Assembly (NCBI GenBank): GCA_020026285.1
Contig: JAHHQS010000028.1
Location: 1-32,618 of the forward strand
DNA length: 32,618 nucleotides
Direction: 5' to 3'
Origin: Parabacteroides sp.
GTDB taxonomy: Bacteria; Bacteroidota; Bacteroidia; Bacteroidales; Tannerellaceae
In this document: in pieces, positions 1 to 8,702 of the stretch
How positions within the stretch are numbered: the first letter of the stretch is position 1
Layout: each line of letters opens with the position of its first letter
Notes under the pieces: generated by a model
The model's input: the letters and a program-made list of their open reading frames with translations, nothing else
What the model was told of the DNA's origin: nothing
The model's database searches: none
Made by a program: the position numbers and the translations under genes

Positions 1-116
1 CTTACGCATAAGTTTTACTTTTATAAACTGTAAACTTTTTTACGTACAAGTCAAGAATAGGGAGGAGTCGGTTATTGGAATACAAACATCCGGATATGTT
101 GCTGGAAGAATAAATA

Positions 117-153
117 AAAACGAGGATACTCAAAAAAAGAATATCCTCGTTTT
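117..153. terminator. Bidirectional intrinsic terminator after the efflux operon
   Basis: A 12-base inverted repeat (AAAACGAGGATA at 117-128, TATCCTCGTTTT at 142-153) encloses a 13-base A-rich loop. On the minus strand the stem is followed by a T-rich run, so it can end transcripts of the efflux operon whose last gene stops at 227. The plus-strand side also ends in TTTT. The rest of 1-226 holds no convincing gene; a short open stretch ending at 113 has an in-frame stop at 24-26. Confidence 0.85.
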
Positions 154-226
154 AGCAAAATCATTGGGTCAGTCACAGATTAATGATTCTTAAATTAAGT
201 GGAAATAAAAAGATATATTTTTGTTT

Positions 227-1675
227 TTAACGTGTACCACCACCTAATGCGCGATATAACATAATTTGATTCAGACAGCGGTCTGTACAAAGAGATGTAT
301 ATTCGAGTTCGCATTCCATGAATTTTTCATCAGCGGAAAGAACTTCCAGATAACCGATGAAGCTTAGCTGGAATAATTCTTTAGCATCCAGAATAGAACG
401 TTGATGAAGTTTTCTTTCTTTCAGCTTCAATTCGTTACGTTTGGCCAGATTGTCATTCGTCTGGATCAGATTGATCACTTCTTCATACGCCTTGATTGCG
501 GTTTCCTGATAGTTCAATAAGGCAATTCGCTGTGAGCTTTTTGCATCCAGCCACAAAGCCTTTATTTCATGCTGTTTGAAAATGGGAGCGGTCAGTCCTG
601 CTGCAAAATTATAGATGATTGATGCAGGAGCCGTAAACCATTTGCCAATATCGAAAGCGTTAAATCCTCCACCCACATTCAATGTCAGGGAAGGGAAGAA
701 GGCTTTTCTGGCAGCTTCCGTATCGGCTTTAGTAGCCAGCAGTTCCAGTTCAGCTCTTCTCACATCCGGACGGTTATAGATCAGCTGAGAAGGAACACCC
801 ATTTCGGTAGGGTATGAATATTTCAGAACATCATGGAAATTCGATCTTTCTATCTTCATCGGATAGGAGCCAAGCAATGTTGAAATGGCACGCTCTTTGG
901 TTCCGATCATCAAGTCACATTTCAGAAGCATACCTTTAAGTCGGATCAGTCGGGATTCGAACTGGTCGACTGCCAGCTGAGTAACTTCACCTTCCTGCTT
1001 CAATTCATATGTCAGCTTGAAGGAAGCTTCGGTGTTATCAATCCCTTTCTGAATGATTCTTTTCTGGCGGTCGAGCGAAACCAGATCAAAATATTGAGTG
1101 GCCAATGTCGAAATCAACAAAGTCTGAGCATAGCGAACGGCTTCGGCCGAAGCCATCCATCTGGAAGCCGCAGCTTGTTTCTTGTGAGACAATTTCCCCC
1201 AGATATCAGCTTCCCACTGGAACTGAATGCCCAAATTGAAATCGCTGTAAGGATTGGGGATGTGCTTGTCTTTCTGCAGATCCGGTGTATTTGTCGTTGT
1301 ATTGCCAACTCCATCCATGGTATAATCACCGAAACGCTGAACACCGGCACCCAACCCGGCAGAAATATTTGGTAACATTCCGCCCTTGGCTCTTAACAGC
1401 TGATTCTCTGCCAGTCTGACACTTTCAATAGTCTGCTGGAAAGAAGGGTTGTTTGTCAACGCCGTTTCAATATATTGTTTCAGAATCGGATCCTGAAAGA
1501 ATTCTCTCCAGGAAAGATTTGCAATAGTGGTTGTATCTGAGCTGGAATACGTTTCACCGTATGTCTCCGGCAAGACGATCTTTTCATCTTGTGTCAATTC
1601 CGGAGCTTTACATCCTATTAAATATAAAGATGCAAAGATTGTAAAGCCATATTTAAAATTATTCTTCATCTTCAT
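227..1675 (-). CDS. Outer-membrane efflux lipoprotein, NodT/OprM (TolC-like) family
   Basis: Outer-membrane channel of a tripartite RND pump; it would carry substrates from the adaptor/pump complex across the outer membrane. The 482-residue product starts with a lipoprotein signal whose lipobox ends LIGC (C22), so it is probably lipid-anchored like OprM and CusC. It has the two-fold repeat of this family: long helical segments with tyrosine- and asparagine-rich turns, and a late motif with NYQETAIKAYEEV. It is the last gene of the operon: its start overlaps the end of the pump gene by 17 bases, which implies coupled translation. A second ATG two codons in would shorten the overlap to 11 bases. 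Substrate cannot be read from the sequence. Confidence 0.93.
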   Translation of the reverse strand: MKMKNNFKYGFTIFASLYLIGCKAPELTQDEKIVLPETYGETYSSSDTTTIANLSWREFFQDPILKQYIETALTNNPSFQQTIESVRLAENQLLRAKGGMLPNISAGLGAGVQRFGDYTMDGVGNTTTNTPDLQKDKHIPNPYSDFNLGIQFQWEADIWGKLSHKKQAAASRWMASAEAVRYAQTLLISTLATQYFDLVSLDRQKRIIQKGIDNTEASFKLTYELKQEGEVTQLAVDQFESRLIRLKGMLLKCDLMIGTKERAISTLLGSYPMKIERSNFHDVLKYSYPTEMGVPSQLIYNRPDVRRAELELLATKADTEAARKAFFPSLTLNVGGGFNAFDIGKWFTAPASIIYNFAAGLTAPIFKQHEIKALWLDAKSSQRIALLNYQETAIKAYEEVINLIQTNDNLAKRNELKLKERKLHQRSILDAKELFQLSFIGYLEVLSADEKFMECELEYTSLCTDRCLNQIMLYRALGGGTR

Positions 1676-4600
1676 ATTTTTTCTTGTTACCTCTAATCTT
1701 TGTTTCTAAAGATTCAAATATCACATATAATCCCGGAATCAGGAAAACTCCTACAATTGTACCAATGAACATACCTCCGGCAGCTGCAGTACCGATTGAA
1801 CGGTTACCTAATGCACCGGCACCGGCTGCAAAGATCAATGGTATCAAACCGGAAATAAAGGCAAATGATGTCATCAGGATAGGACGAAGACGACTTCGTG
1901 AACCTTGGATGGCTGCTTCCAGAATACCCATTCCGGACTGTCTGTACTGATTGGCCATTTCGATAATCAGAATGGCGTTCTTTCCTAACAGACCGATCAG
2001 CATGACAAGGGCAACCTGCGCGTAGATATTATTATCGAGTCCCGCTATCTGAAGGAACAGATATGATCCGAAAACACCAGCCGGCAATGAAAGGATTACC
2101 GGAAGAGGTAATAAAAGACTTTCGTACTGTGCCGACAGTAACAGATAGACGAACAGCAGACAGATGGCGAATGTAATGAGTGTCTGACCACCTGATTCTT
2201 TCTCTTCGCGGGTTACACCAGACCATTCAATATCGTAACCACGAGGCAACATCTCTTTGGCGATTTCTTCTACGGCAAGAATGGCTTCACCGGAACTGAC
2301 TCCCGGAGCTGCATCACCTGTAATCAATGCCGAAGTAAACATGTTGTAACGAGTAATCTGACTTGGACCGTAAACACGTTCCATTGTCATGAAGTTTGAA
2401 TAAGGAACCATATTTCCATCCTTGTTCTTTGCATACAGGTTATAGATGTCTTCCGGATTCATACGATATTCAGGAGCAGCCTGAAGCATTACCTTATACA
2501 TCTGACCGAAACGGATGAAGTTGGATGAATAGAAACTACCGATATATGATTGAAGAGTTTCCATTGATTCCTGTACACTGACACCCATCTTGGCTGCTTT
2601 TTCCAGATCGACCTTCAGCAGATATTGAGGGAAGTTCGGGTTAAATCCGGAAGAAACACCACTCAAACGAGGATCCTTGTTTAATCTTTCAACCAATTCA
2701 TCAGCAATGTTGGCAAAATCCTGGAATGTTCCGGCTGTCTTGTCCTGCAGACGAAGCTCGAAACCGCTGGCATTACCGAATCCCGGTACTGATGGCGGAA
2801 GGAAGAACTGAATCTGAGCATCCTTGATGTGGGCTGTACGGTCGGCATAAATCTGCATATATTCATTAGCCGTCTTGTCTCGTTGATCCCAAGGCTTCAG
2901 GTTGATCATACCCATACCGAAGCTGGCACCTTCTGTTTCAGTCATCAAACTGTATCCGGCCAAAGTAGAGATACTTTCCACTTCATCGAAAGGAAGAAGT
3001 GCAGCCTGTACATTATTCAAGGCAGCTTCGCTTCGTTCAAGTGTAGCTCCTGGAGGAGTGTCCACATTGACGTAGATCATACTCTGGTCTTCGTTAGGGA
3101 TGAAACCTGTTGGCAGAATACTGTTGATTCCGAATGTAGCCAGGAAGAAGATAATCAAAGTGGCAAAAGTGAAGAATTTTCTTCCCAGAAAACGAGTCAG
3201 ACCTGAACGATAACCGTTCTCAAGTTTCTGATAATTGTTATTGAATAGACGGAAGAACTTGCCTAATAATCCCTCTTTCTTATGTATTTCTCCAGGTGGC
3301 TGCAGCAGCATGGCACAAAGAGCCGGAGAAAGAGTTAAGGCGTTCACTCCGGAAATCACAATCGCAACAGCCAATGTCAACGAGAACTGGCGGTAGAAGA
3401 TACCAACTGTTCCGCTCATGAATCCTACAGGCAGGAACACGGCTGACATGACCAGGGTAATAGCGATAATAGCTCCACCGATTTCATCGATTGCTGCTAC
3501 AGATGCCTTGTAAGGGGAGAGGCGTTGCTCATGCATCTTCACATGGACCGCCTCGACGACGACAATGGCGTTGTCGACCACAATACCGATTGCCAGAACC
3601 AGGGCGAACAATGTCAGCATATTGATAGAGAAACCTAACATCTGCATGAAGAAGAAGGTACCAATCAATGATACCGGAACGGCAATGGCCGGAATCAATG
3701 TAGACCGGAAATCCTGCAGGAATATGTAAACGACAATGAATACAAGCAGACAGGCTTCGATCAATGTTCTTAATACGGCAGAGATTGATGCATCCAGGAA
3801 TCGGGAAACGTCATACGAAATGTTATATTCCATACCCGGAATAAAACTGCTTTCCTTGATTTCCTCCATCTTGTTCTTGATGTTCTGAATAACTTCACGA
3901 GCATTGGAACCCGGACGCTGTTTGATCATAATAGAAGCTGAAGGCCGACCGTCGGTCATGGAGATCATGTTATAGTCTTCCGAATCGAATTCGATCTTGG
4001 CGACATCTTTCAGACGCAGCAAAGAACCATCCGACATCGCCTTCAACACGATTTCACCATATTGTTCAGGAGTAGAGAACTTACCGGTGTACTGCAATAC
4101 ATACTGCAGATGCTGGGGCAGTTTGTCTGAACTGATACCTGTTTTACCTGGAGCCGCTTCGATATTCTGACGGCGAATGGCTTCGGTAACGTCTTGCGGT
4201 GACATGTTATAAACAGCCAGTCGGTTTGGATTCAACCAGATACGCATCGCATAGTCGCGGCTACCCATGATTTCGACCAGACCTACACCATCGATACGCT
4301 TCAATTCACGCAGGATGTTGATATCGGCAAAGTTATATACGAATTTTTCGGTATGAGTACTGTCGGTACTGAAGATATTCAGGTACATCAACATACTGTT
4401 TACCTCTTTTTCGGTGATTACACCGGCACGAATTACTTCTTCGGGCAACTCATCGAGTACTGTGGTGACACGGTTCTGCACGTTCACGGCAGCCACATCA
4501 GGGTCTGTACCTACTTTGAAATAAATAGTTGTCAGTGACATACCGTCGTTTGTACAAACGGTTGTCATATAAGTCATACCAGGAACACCGTTGATAGCTC

Positions 4601-4799
4601 TTTCCAAAGGAGTAGCAACAGTCTTTGACATTACGTCGGCACTGGCACCCGTATAACGAGCCGTTACCGTAACTGATGGCGGCACAATATCCGGAAACTG
4701 GGTAATAGGCAGGCTTGAAATAGCCAGCAATCCCAGACATACAATCAATACTGAGATTACACCCGACAGAATTGGGCGTTTTATAAATAATTTAAACAT
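1659..4799 (-). CDS. RND efflux pump inner-membrane transporter, HAE1/AcrB-like
   Basis: Proton-driven inner-membrane pump of the tripartite system. The 1046-residue length is usual for AcrB-type pumps. One hydrophobic segment lies at the N terminus, a cluster of membrane segments near residues 340-490, and a second set near 850-1030, with two large periplasmic loops between. TM4 reads GIVVDNAIVVVE: the first proton-relay aspartate is present (D409), but the position of AcrB D408 is Asn (N410). The TM10 lysine is kept in GLLGKNAIL. It lies 16 bases downstream of the adaptor gene and overlaps the outer-membrane factor. HAE1 assignment rests on overall similarity; drug, bile salt or other hydrophobic substrates are typical of the family but not shown here. 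Confidence 0.95.
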   Translation of the reverse strand: MFKLFIKRPILSGVISVLIVCLGLLAISSLPITQFPDIVPPSVTVTARYTGASADVMSKTVATPLERAINGVPGMTYMTTVCTNDGMSLTTIYFKVGTDPDVAAVNVQNRVTTVLDELPEEVIRAGVITEKEVNSMLMYLNIFSTDSTHTEKFVYNFADINILRELKRIDGVGLVEIMGSRDYAMRIWLNPNRLAVYNMSPQDVTEAIRRQNIEAAPGKTGISSDKLPQHLQYVLQYTGKFSTPEQYGEIVLKAMSDGSLLRLKDVAKIEFDSEDYNMISMTDGRPSASIMIKQRPGSNAREVIQNIKNKMEEIKESSFIPGMEYNISYDVSRFLDASISAVLRTLIEACLLVFIVVYIFLQDFRSTLIPAIAVPVSLIGTFFFMQMLGFSINMLTLFALVLAIGIVVDNAIVVVEAVHVKMHEQRLSPYKASVAAIDEIGGAIIAITLVMSAVFLPVGFMSGTVGIFYRQFSLTLAVAIVISGVNALTLSPALCAMLLQPPGEIHKKEGLLGKFFRLFNNNYQKLENGYRSGLTRFLGRKFFTFATLIIFFLATFGINSILPTGFIPNEDQSMIYVNVDTPPGATLERSEAALNNVQAALLPFDEVESISTLAGYSLMTETEGASFGMGMINLKPWDQRDKTANEYMQIYADRTAHIKDAQIQFFLPPSVPGFGNASGFELRLQDKTAGTFQDFANIADELVERLNKDPRLSGVSSGFNPNFPQYLLKVDLEKAAKMGVSVQESMETLQSYIGSFYSSNFIRFGQMYKVMLQAAPEYRMNPEDIYNLYAKNKDGNMVPYSNFMTMERVYGPSQITRYNMFTSALITGDAAPGVSSGEAILAVEEIAKEMLPRGYDIEWSGVTREEKESGGQTLITFAICLLFVYLLLSAQYESLLLPLPVILSLPAGVFGSYLFLQIAGLDNNIYAQVALVMLIGLLGKNAILIIEMANQYRQSGMGILEAAIQGSRSRLRPILMTSFAFISGLIPLIFAAGAGALGNRSIGTAAAGGMFIGTIVGVFLIPGLYVIFESLETKIRGNKKKYEDEE

Positions 4800-4815
4800 A
4801 CTACGCGAATTGTTT

Positions 4816-5970
4816 TTATTGGTTTAAACTATCTTTCTCCATAACAACACCTTCCAGGATATCTTTGAATTCAATCTTTTTAGGTTTGATTTTCATGCCA
4901 TCTTTGACACTTTGGATACCTTCGTATACAATTGTTGTATTGGGAGCCAAATCTTCAGTAATATAATATTTGTCGTAACGTTGAAGCGGTTTGAAACTGC
5001 GGACTTTTGCAATTCCTTCTTCGTCGACTACATATACATAGGTGAAATCCTGAATTTCGAAAGTCGATTTCTGAGGAACCAGAAAGACGTTCGACATTTT
5101 TGTCATCATTCTGACTTTACCTGTTACACCATGTTTCAACAGACCGTCGGGATTCGGGAAACGAACACGGAAAGCAATGGAACCGGTACCTCTTTCGAAA
5201 TCACCTTCTACTGTTTCAACACGACCTTTATGAGGATAAACGGAGCCATCGGAAAGAATCAATTCGATGTTGTTCATTTCAGGAAGCTGTTCGCCTCTAA
5301 GTTCGGCACGCTTGAATTTTAAGTATTCGCTTTCGTTCACTTTATAATAAGCGAATATTTCTGAAACGTCGCTGACTGTTGTAAGCAGACTTTCTGGGGT
5401 AACCAGACTACCTACTTTATAAGGGATACGGTCAATGTAACCATCAAACGGAGACAGAACGGTTGTATATGAATAATTTGTTTTTGCTCTTTGTAATTGA
5501 GATTTTGCTTGCTCAACCTTCATGCGGGCTACTTCCTTCTGGGTAGTAACCTGATCCAGGCGAATTTTGGATAAGATGTTTTTCTTTACCAGACGTTCGA
5601 TACGTTCTGCTTCATATTCGGCCATTTGTAATTCAGCCTGTGATTGTTTGTAATTGGCCTGAGCCTCTTTAACACTCACTTTATATTCTTCAGAACTAAG
5701 TCTGAACAAAGGTTGTCCTTTTTTTACTTTTTCGCCTTCGTCCACCAAAATAGTCTGAACAAATCCTTCTACTTTGGGTTTTACTTCAACGAACTGGATG
5801 GCTTGTACGTCAGCTACGTACGATTGAGGAAACTCAATACTAGTTGGCGTTAATACTGTAATTGGTGTTTTTGTAGTATTAAATACTTTCTCTCTCTGAG
5901 CTTGATTACAAGACGAGAAAACAACTACAATGCCAAGCATAAGAAAACATTTTTGAAATGTACTGATCAT
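4816..5970 (-). CDS. RND efflux periplasmic adaptor (membrane fusion protein, AcrA-like)
   Basis: Bridges the RND pump and the outer-membrane channel in the periplasm. The 384-residue product has a lipoprotein signal with lipobox FSSC near residue 21. Then come the family's modules: a split lipoyl-like half with VDEGEKVKKGQPLFRL, a long alpha-hairpin rich in Q, K, E and A (about residues 95-165), the second lipoyl half with SPFDGYIDRIPYKVGSLV, and beta-barrel and membrane-proximal domains. It is the first of the three pump genes and 121 bases downstream of a small exported protein. No regulator is adjacent, unlike many proteobacterial acrAB loci. A CAAATTTA match at 5982-5989 would give a leader of only a few bases, so the operon promoter is more likely upstream of 6442. 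Confidence 0.95.
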   Translation of the reverse strand: MISTFQKCFLMLGIVVVFSSCNQAQREKVFNTTKTPITVLTPTSIEFPQSYVADVQAIQFVEVKPKVEGFVQTILVDEGEKVKKGQPLFRLSSEEYKVSVKEAQANYKQSQAELQMAEYEAERIERLVKKNILSKIRLDQVTTQKEVARMKVEQAKSQLQRAKTNYSYTTVLSPFDGYIDRIPYKVGSLVTPESLLTTVSDVSEIFAYYKVNESEYLKFKRAELRGEQLPEMNNIELILSDGSVYPHKGRVETVEGDFERGTGSIAFRVRFPNPDGLLKHGVTGKVRMMTKMSNVFLVPQKSTFEIQDFTYVYVVDEEGIAKVRSFKPLQRYDKYYITEDLAPNTTIVYEGIQSVKDGMKIKPKKIEFKDILEGVVMEKDSLNQ

Positions 5971-6091
5971 GAGCTAGTAAGCAAATTTAATTAGTTGATA
6001 TAAAGTCTTTATTTTATATTTTTATATAATGAACATCTGCATCCAAATTGAATCCGGATGTACAAATGGTCGCACTAAAATCAAATTGTTT

Positions 6092-6442
6092 CTAAATTCT
6101 GAATATGCAAAGTGTTGATTGACGATGATTTTCAGGTAAAATACAAGTTATTTCCGGTTTTGGTAATGAAGCCTCTAATTGAGGTTCTATATATATATTA
6201 GGAATTAGTGTCAGGAGAATTGGAGCCAGATCGAATGCCTGTTTCAAAAATGAACGTGTACGTGTATAGTCGTCGTCCGGTTCAATATCTTCACTCAGGG
6301 GTAGAGTCTGTTCTGAATAAGTAGCTTCTTCATGAATGTTTATGGTAGATTTATTGATTGCCAATACATCTACCTGTATCAGTAGAATCGTAATGACAGA
6401 TAAAAATCTAACTATAAATAATTTCCACTCAGAATGCTTCAT
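6092..6442 (-). CDS. Small exported protein of unknown function, probable first gene of the efflux operon
   Basis: The family of this 116-residue protein is not recognised. It begins with a basic stretch and a hydrophobic segment (about residues 9-28) that looks like a signal peptide ending near DVLA, followed by an acidic stretch (EDIEPDDD) and a second short hydrophobic patch with AFDLAPILLTLIPNIYI. A cysteine lies in each of the last two segments. It is preceded by one of the best promoter matches in the window and lies 121 bases upstream of the adaptor gene on the same strand, so co-transcription with the pump is likely. It might be a periplasmic accessory factor or a leader-type protein; the sequence does not say which. 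That it is translated is supported by the promoter placement and the plausible signal peptide. Confidence 0.6.
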   Translation of the reverse strand: MKHSEWKLFIVRFLSVITILLIQVDVLAINKSTINIHEEATYSEQTLPLSEDIEPDDDYTRTRSFLKQAFDLAPILLTLIPNIYIEPQLEASLPKPEITCILPENHRQSTLCIFRI

Positions 6443-6479
6443 ATCTAATAATATCTTATCAACTTTAATTGATACCTTG

Positions 6480-6510
6480 CAAATATAATTATACTGTTTG
6501 AATTAAACAA
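6480..6510 (-). promoter_or_regulatory. Consensus Bacteroidota promoter for the small exported protein and efflux operon
   Basis: On the minus strand TTG (6510-6508) is followed after exactly 20 bases by TATATTTG (6487-6480), matching TTG-N19-23-TAnnTTTG. Transcription would start near 6474, leaving a leader of about 30 bases before the ATG at 6442. Confidence 0.75.
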
Positions 6511-6645
6511 ATAATCAATATAGACCAGCCAAACCGAAAGAATTGATAGAAAATGAGCTGTCTGGTTATCAATTTATTTGTATACAAGGCTTTTTCAAAA
6601 GAAACAGTGAAAAAACGCCTCTGCATTTTTATTATAAAAAAAGTT

Positions 6646-6653
6646 TATTTTTG
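6646..6653 (+). promoter_or_regulatory. Candidate -7 element for the uracil permease gene
   Basis: TATTTTTG matches TAnnTTTG. No TTG lies at the proper distance upstream; the nearest candidate is CTG at 6621-6623, 22 bases away. The leader to the ATG at 6832 would be about 170 bases. Confidence 0.4.
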
Positions 6654-6831
6654 ATTTTTTAAGAAGTTGGTTCTCTGTTCCTGCCTTAATAATGGCCGTA
6701 TACCGATAGAAATGAACAGTATATATCCAATTTTGAGGAAATTACGCTTTTACGTATTCTTCGTTAAAATAAAATTTGCATTTATCAGTTATTTTATCGA
6801 ATATTACGATATAAATCATCCGGTATCAAGC

Positions 6832-8043
6832 ATGAATAACGAAAACTTACAACTTTCGCCCTTACGTAAAGGAATTGTAGGAGTACAGTTCCTTTTTGTG
6901 GCATTTGGCGCTACGGTGCTAGTCCCTCTTCTCATAGGATTGAATCCTTCTACGGCATTATTTACTGCAGGTATTGGAACTTTGCTGTTCCATCTTGTAA
7001 CCAGGGGTAAAGTCCCCATTTTCCTGGGCAGTAGTTTTGCTTTCATCGCTCCAATCATTCAGGCAACCGAACTTTATGGTTTGCCGGGAACACTTTCCGG
7101 TATGATAGGAGTGGCAGCGGTTTATTTCATTATGAGTGCTCTTATCAAGTGGCAGGGTGTAAAACTGATAGAACGTTTGTTTCCTCCTATAGTAGTAGGA
7201 CCAATTATTATTCTGATAGGTATATCTCTGTCTTCTTCGGGAGTAAAAATGGCGTCTACCAATTGGATTTTGGCTTTGGCATCACTGGCAACGGCCGTTC
7301 TGGTCAGTATTAAAGGCCGCGGCCTTCTCCGTCTGATTCCGATTTTCTGTGGTATAGCAACAGGATATATTTTAGCCATTATTTTCTTTGATGTCGATTT
7401 GAAAAGTATCCGTGATGCGGCCTGGTTCAGTTTTCCCAAGCTGGCGCATACGGAATTCTCATGGGAAGCCGTCTTGTTTATGATGCCTGTGGCTATAGCT
7501 CCTGTCATTGAACATATAGGTGATGTCTACGTAGTCAATACGGTGACCGGAAAAGATTTTACCAAAGATCCGGGTCTGCATCGAACGATGTTGGGAGATG
7601 GTCTTGCCTGTCTGTTTGCCGGATTCATGGGCGGACCTCCTGTAACGACTTACAGTGAAGTGACGGGTGCAATGTCGATAACCAAGATTACCCATCCGCA
7701 AGTGATACGTATTGCAGCCGTAACAGCCATAGCCTTTTCGATGCTTGGAAAGATAAATGCCTTTTTGTCTTCCATCCCTGAGGCCGTGCTGGGCGGTATC
7801 ATGCTTCTGCTCTTCGGAACAATTGCTACAGCCGGAGTTTCCAATATGCTACAGCATAAGGTCGATCTGTCGGATACACGCAATATCGTTATCTTTTCTT
7901 TGACATTGACCATTGGAATAGGTGGTGCTACCTTTACATGGGGGGAATTCTCTCTTTCAGGAATCGGACTGGCTGCTCTTGTTGGCGTTTTTCTGAATTT
8001 GGTATTACCTCATAATATGCAGGAAGAAAAAAGGAAGGTCTGA
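6832..8043 (+). CDS. uraA: Uracil permease, nucleobase-cation symporter-2 (NAT/NCS2) family
   Basis: Inner-membrane proton symporter that imports uracil (or a related base) for pyrimidine salvage. The 403-residue product has the repeated hydrophobic segments of the 14-TM UraA fold. Substrate-site motifs are visible: [12 protein letters not shown] near 224-235 (the Glu-His pair of UraA-type transporters), [13 protein letters not shown] at about 245-257, and [19 protein letters not shown] at 267-285, which replaces the GEN of the Escherichia coli protein with SEV. The ATG at 6832 is chosen because similarity to the family begins right there; the frame is open 55 codons further upstream but with no membrane-protein-like homology. 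It is a single gene, converging on the lut operon. A xanthine permease is the alternative, but the KDPGLHRT and TTYSE motifs favour the uracil group. Confidence 0.9.
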   Translation: MNNENLQLSPLRKGIVGVQFLFVAFGATVLVPLLIGLNPSTALFTAGIGTLLFHLVTRGKVPIFLGSSFAFIAPIIQATELYGLPGTLSGMIGVAAVYFIMSALIKWQGVKLIERLFPPIVVGPIIILIGISLSSSGVKMASTNWILALASLATAVLVSIKGRGLLRLIPIFCGIATGYILAIIFFDVDLKSIRDAAWFSFPKLAHTEFSWEAVLFMMPVAIAPVIEHIGDVYVVNTVTGKDFTKDPGLHRTMLGDGLACLFAGFMGGPPVTTYSEVTGAMSITKITHPQVIRIAAVTAIAFSMLGKINAFLSSIPEAVLGGIMLLLFGTIATAGVSNMLQHKVDLSDTRNIVIFSLTLTIGIGGATFTWGEFSLSGIGLAALVGVFLNLVLPHNMQEEKRKV

Positions 8044-8062
8044 TACAGAAAAGATTCTATAC

Positions 8063-8107
8063 AACAAACCCGCTGATGATATATCCGATACCTTCAGCGG
8101 GTTTGTT
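8063..8107. terminator. Bidirectional terminator between uraA and lutC
   Basis: A perfect 14-base inverted repeat (AACAAACCCGCTGA at 8063-8076, TCAGCGGGTTTGTT at 8094-8107) with a 17-base loop, in the 80-base gap between convergent genes, with a T-rich 3' side in the plus direction (TTTGTTATTTG). Confidence 0.9.
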
Positions 8108-8123
8108 ATTTGTATTCGACCGG

Positions 8124-8702
8124 CTATCGTAAAATAACCAGTACTTGAATAGGACCATGTGCACCGAATACCAATGCTTGTTCGATATCTGCCGTTTTAG
8201 AAGGACCAGACATGAATACTCCGTAATCATATCCTCCCTTTTCATTACGGGCATAAGCTTCGTGCATATTATTTACCAATTGAGTCTTGTCCAGCAGGAT
8301 AACCATTGCATTGGAAATGAAGTACAGTCCTTTGTGGCGAACCTGCTTGGGCAGCCATACGGCTGCATTCTCGACGACTCCGTATTCTCCTTTAACAACG
8401 GCGACATCAGTTCCATTCAATTCTTTCGCATTTTCCAAAGTATCCGGATTGAATGTGGCACAACTGATCTCTTCCAGATTGGAAGCGATACGCTTTGCTT
8501 CAGGAAATTCTCTGCGGATCACATCGTTTACATCTTCACCATCTTTTAATTCGATGGCTTTACCTCCGGCTTGAGAAAGAACTTTGGAGAATGTACCTAT
8601 CTTGTCTGTATAAGTAATGGCATCCAGTTCTATTTTCGGCATCTCATAACGAGTTCCTGTATTTTTACGGATGCTGGCTAATATATCGTTCTTGCTGCTC
8701 AT
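8124..8702 (-). CDS. lutC: Lactate utilisation protein C, LUD domain
   Basis: Third component of the LutABC (YkgEFG-type) complex that oxidises L-lactate to pyruvate in the cytoplasm. The 192-residue product is a single LUD domain with the family motifs GEYGVVENAAVW in the middle and SGPSKTADIEQALVFGAHGP near the C terminus. The start is placed at 8702, where TAATG joins the lutB stop to the lutC ATG; an ATG eight codons upstream lies inside lutB and gives a poorer N terminus (EEKQSKIM). The one-base overlap with lutB shows translational coupling. It has no iron-sulfur cysteines, as expected for LutC. Confidence 0.93.
   Translation of the reverse strand: MSSKNDILASIRKNTGTRYEMPKIELDAITYTDKIGTFSKVLSQAGGKAIELKDGEDVNDVIRREFPEAKRIASNLEEISCATFNPDTLENAKELNGTDVAVVKGEYGVVENAAVWLPKQVRHKGLYFISNAMVILLDKTQLVNNMHEAYARNEKGGYDYGVFMSGPSKTADIEQALVFGAHGPIQVLVILR

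Larger units (their letters stand above)
6443..6831. other. Divergent intergenic region between the efflux operon and uracil permease
   Basis: AT-rich spacer of 389 bases holding the minus-strand promoter at 6480-6510 and a candidate plus-strand -7 element at 6646-6653. An in-frame extension of the permease reading frame back to 6667 is open, but it lacks permease-like sequence and begins right after the candidate promoter, so it is treated as untranslated leader. No other gene is seen. Confidence 0.6.

Noticed and set aside
27..113. Tail of a plus-strand gene entering from the left edge, ending at 113
   Set aside because: An in-frame stop lies at 24-26 and the remaining 28 codons cannot be assigned; the following hairpin is explained by the minus-strand operon.
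2829..3206. Plus-strand frame antisense to the RND pump, and similar frames inside other genes
   Set aside because: Shadow frames of strongly conserved coding sequence with no independent support.
5982..5989. TAAATTTG as promoter of the RND adaptor gene
   Set aside because: It matches TAnnTTTG but would leave a leader of only about six bases, and there is no TTG upstream.
6667..6831. N-terminal extension of the uracil permease
   Set aside because: The 55 extra codons do not resemble permease sequence and begin about seven bases from the predicted transcription start; the ATG at 6832 matches the family N terminus.
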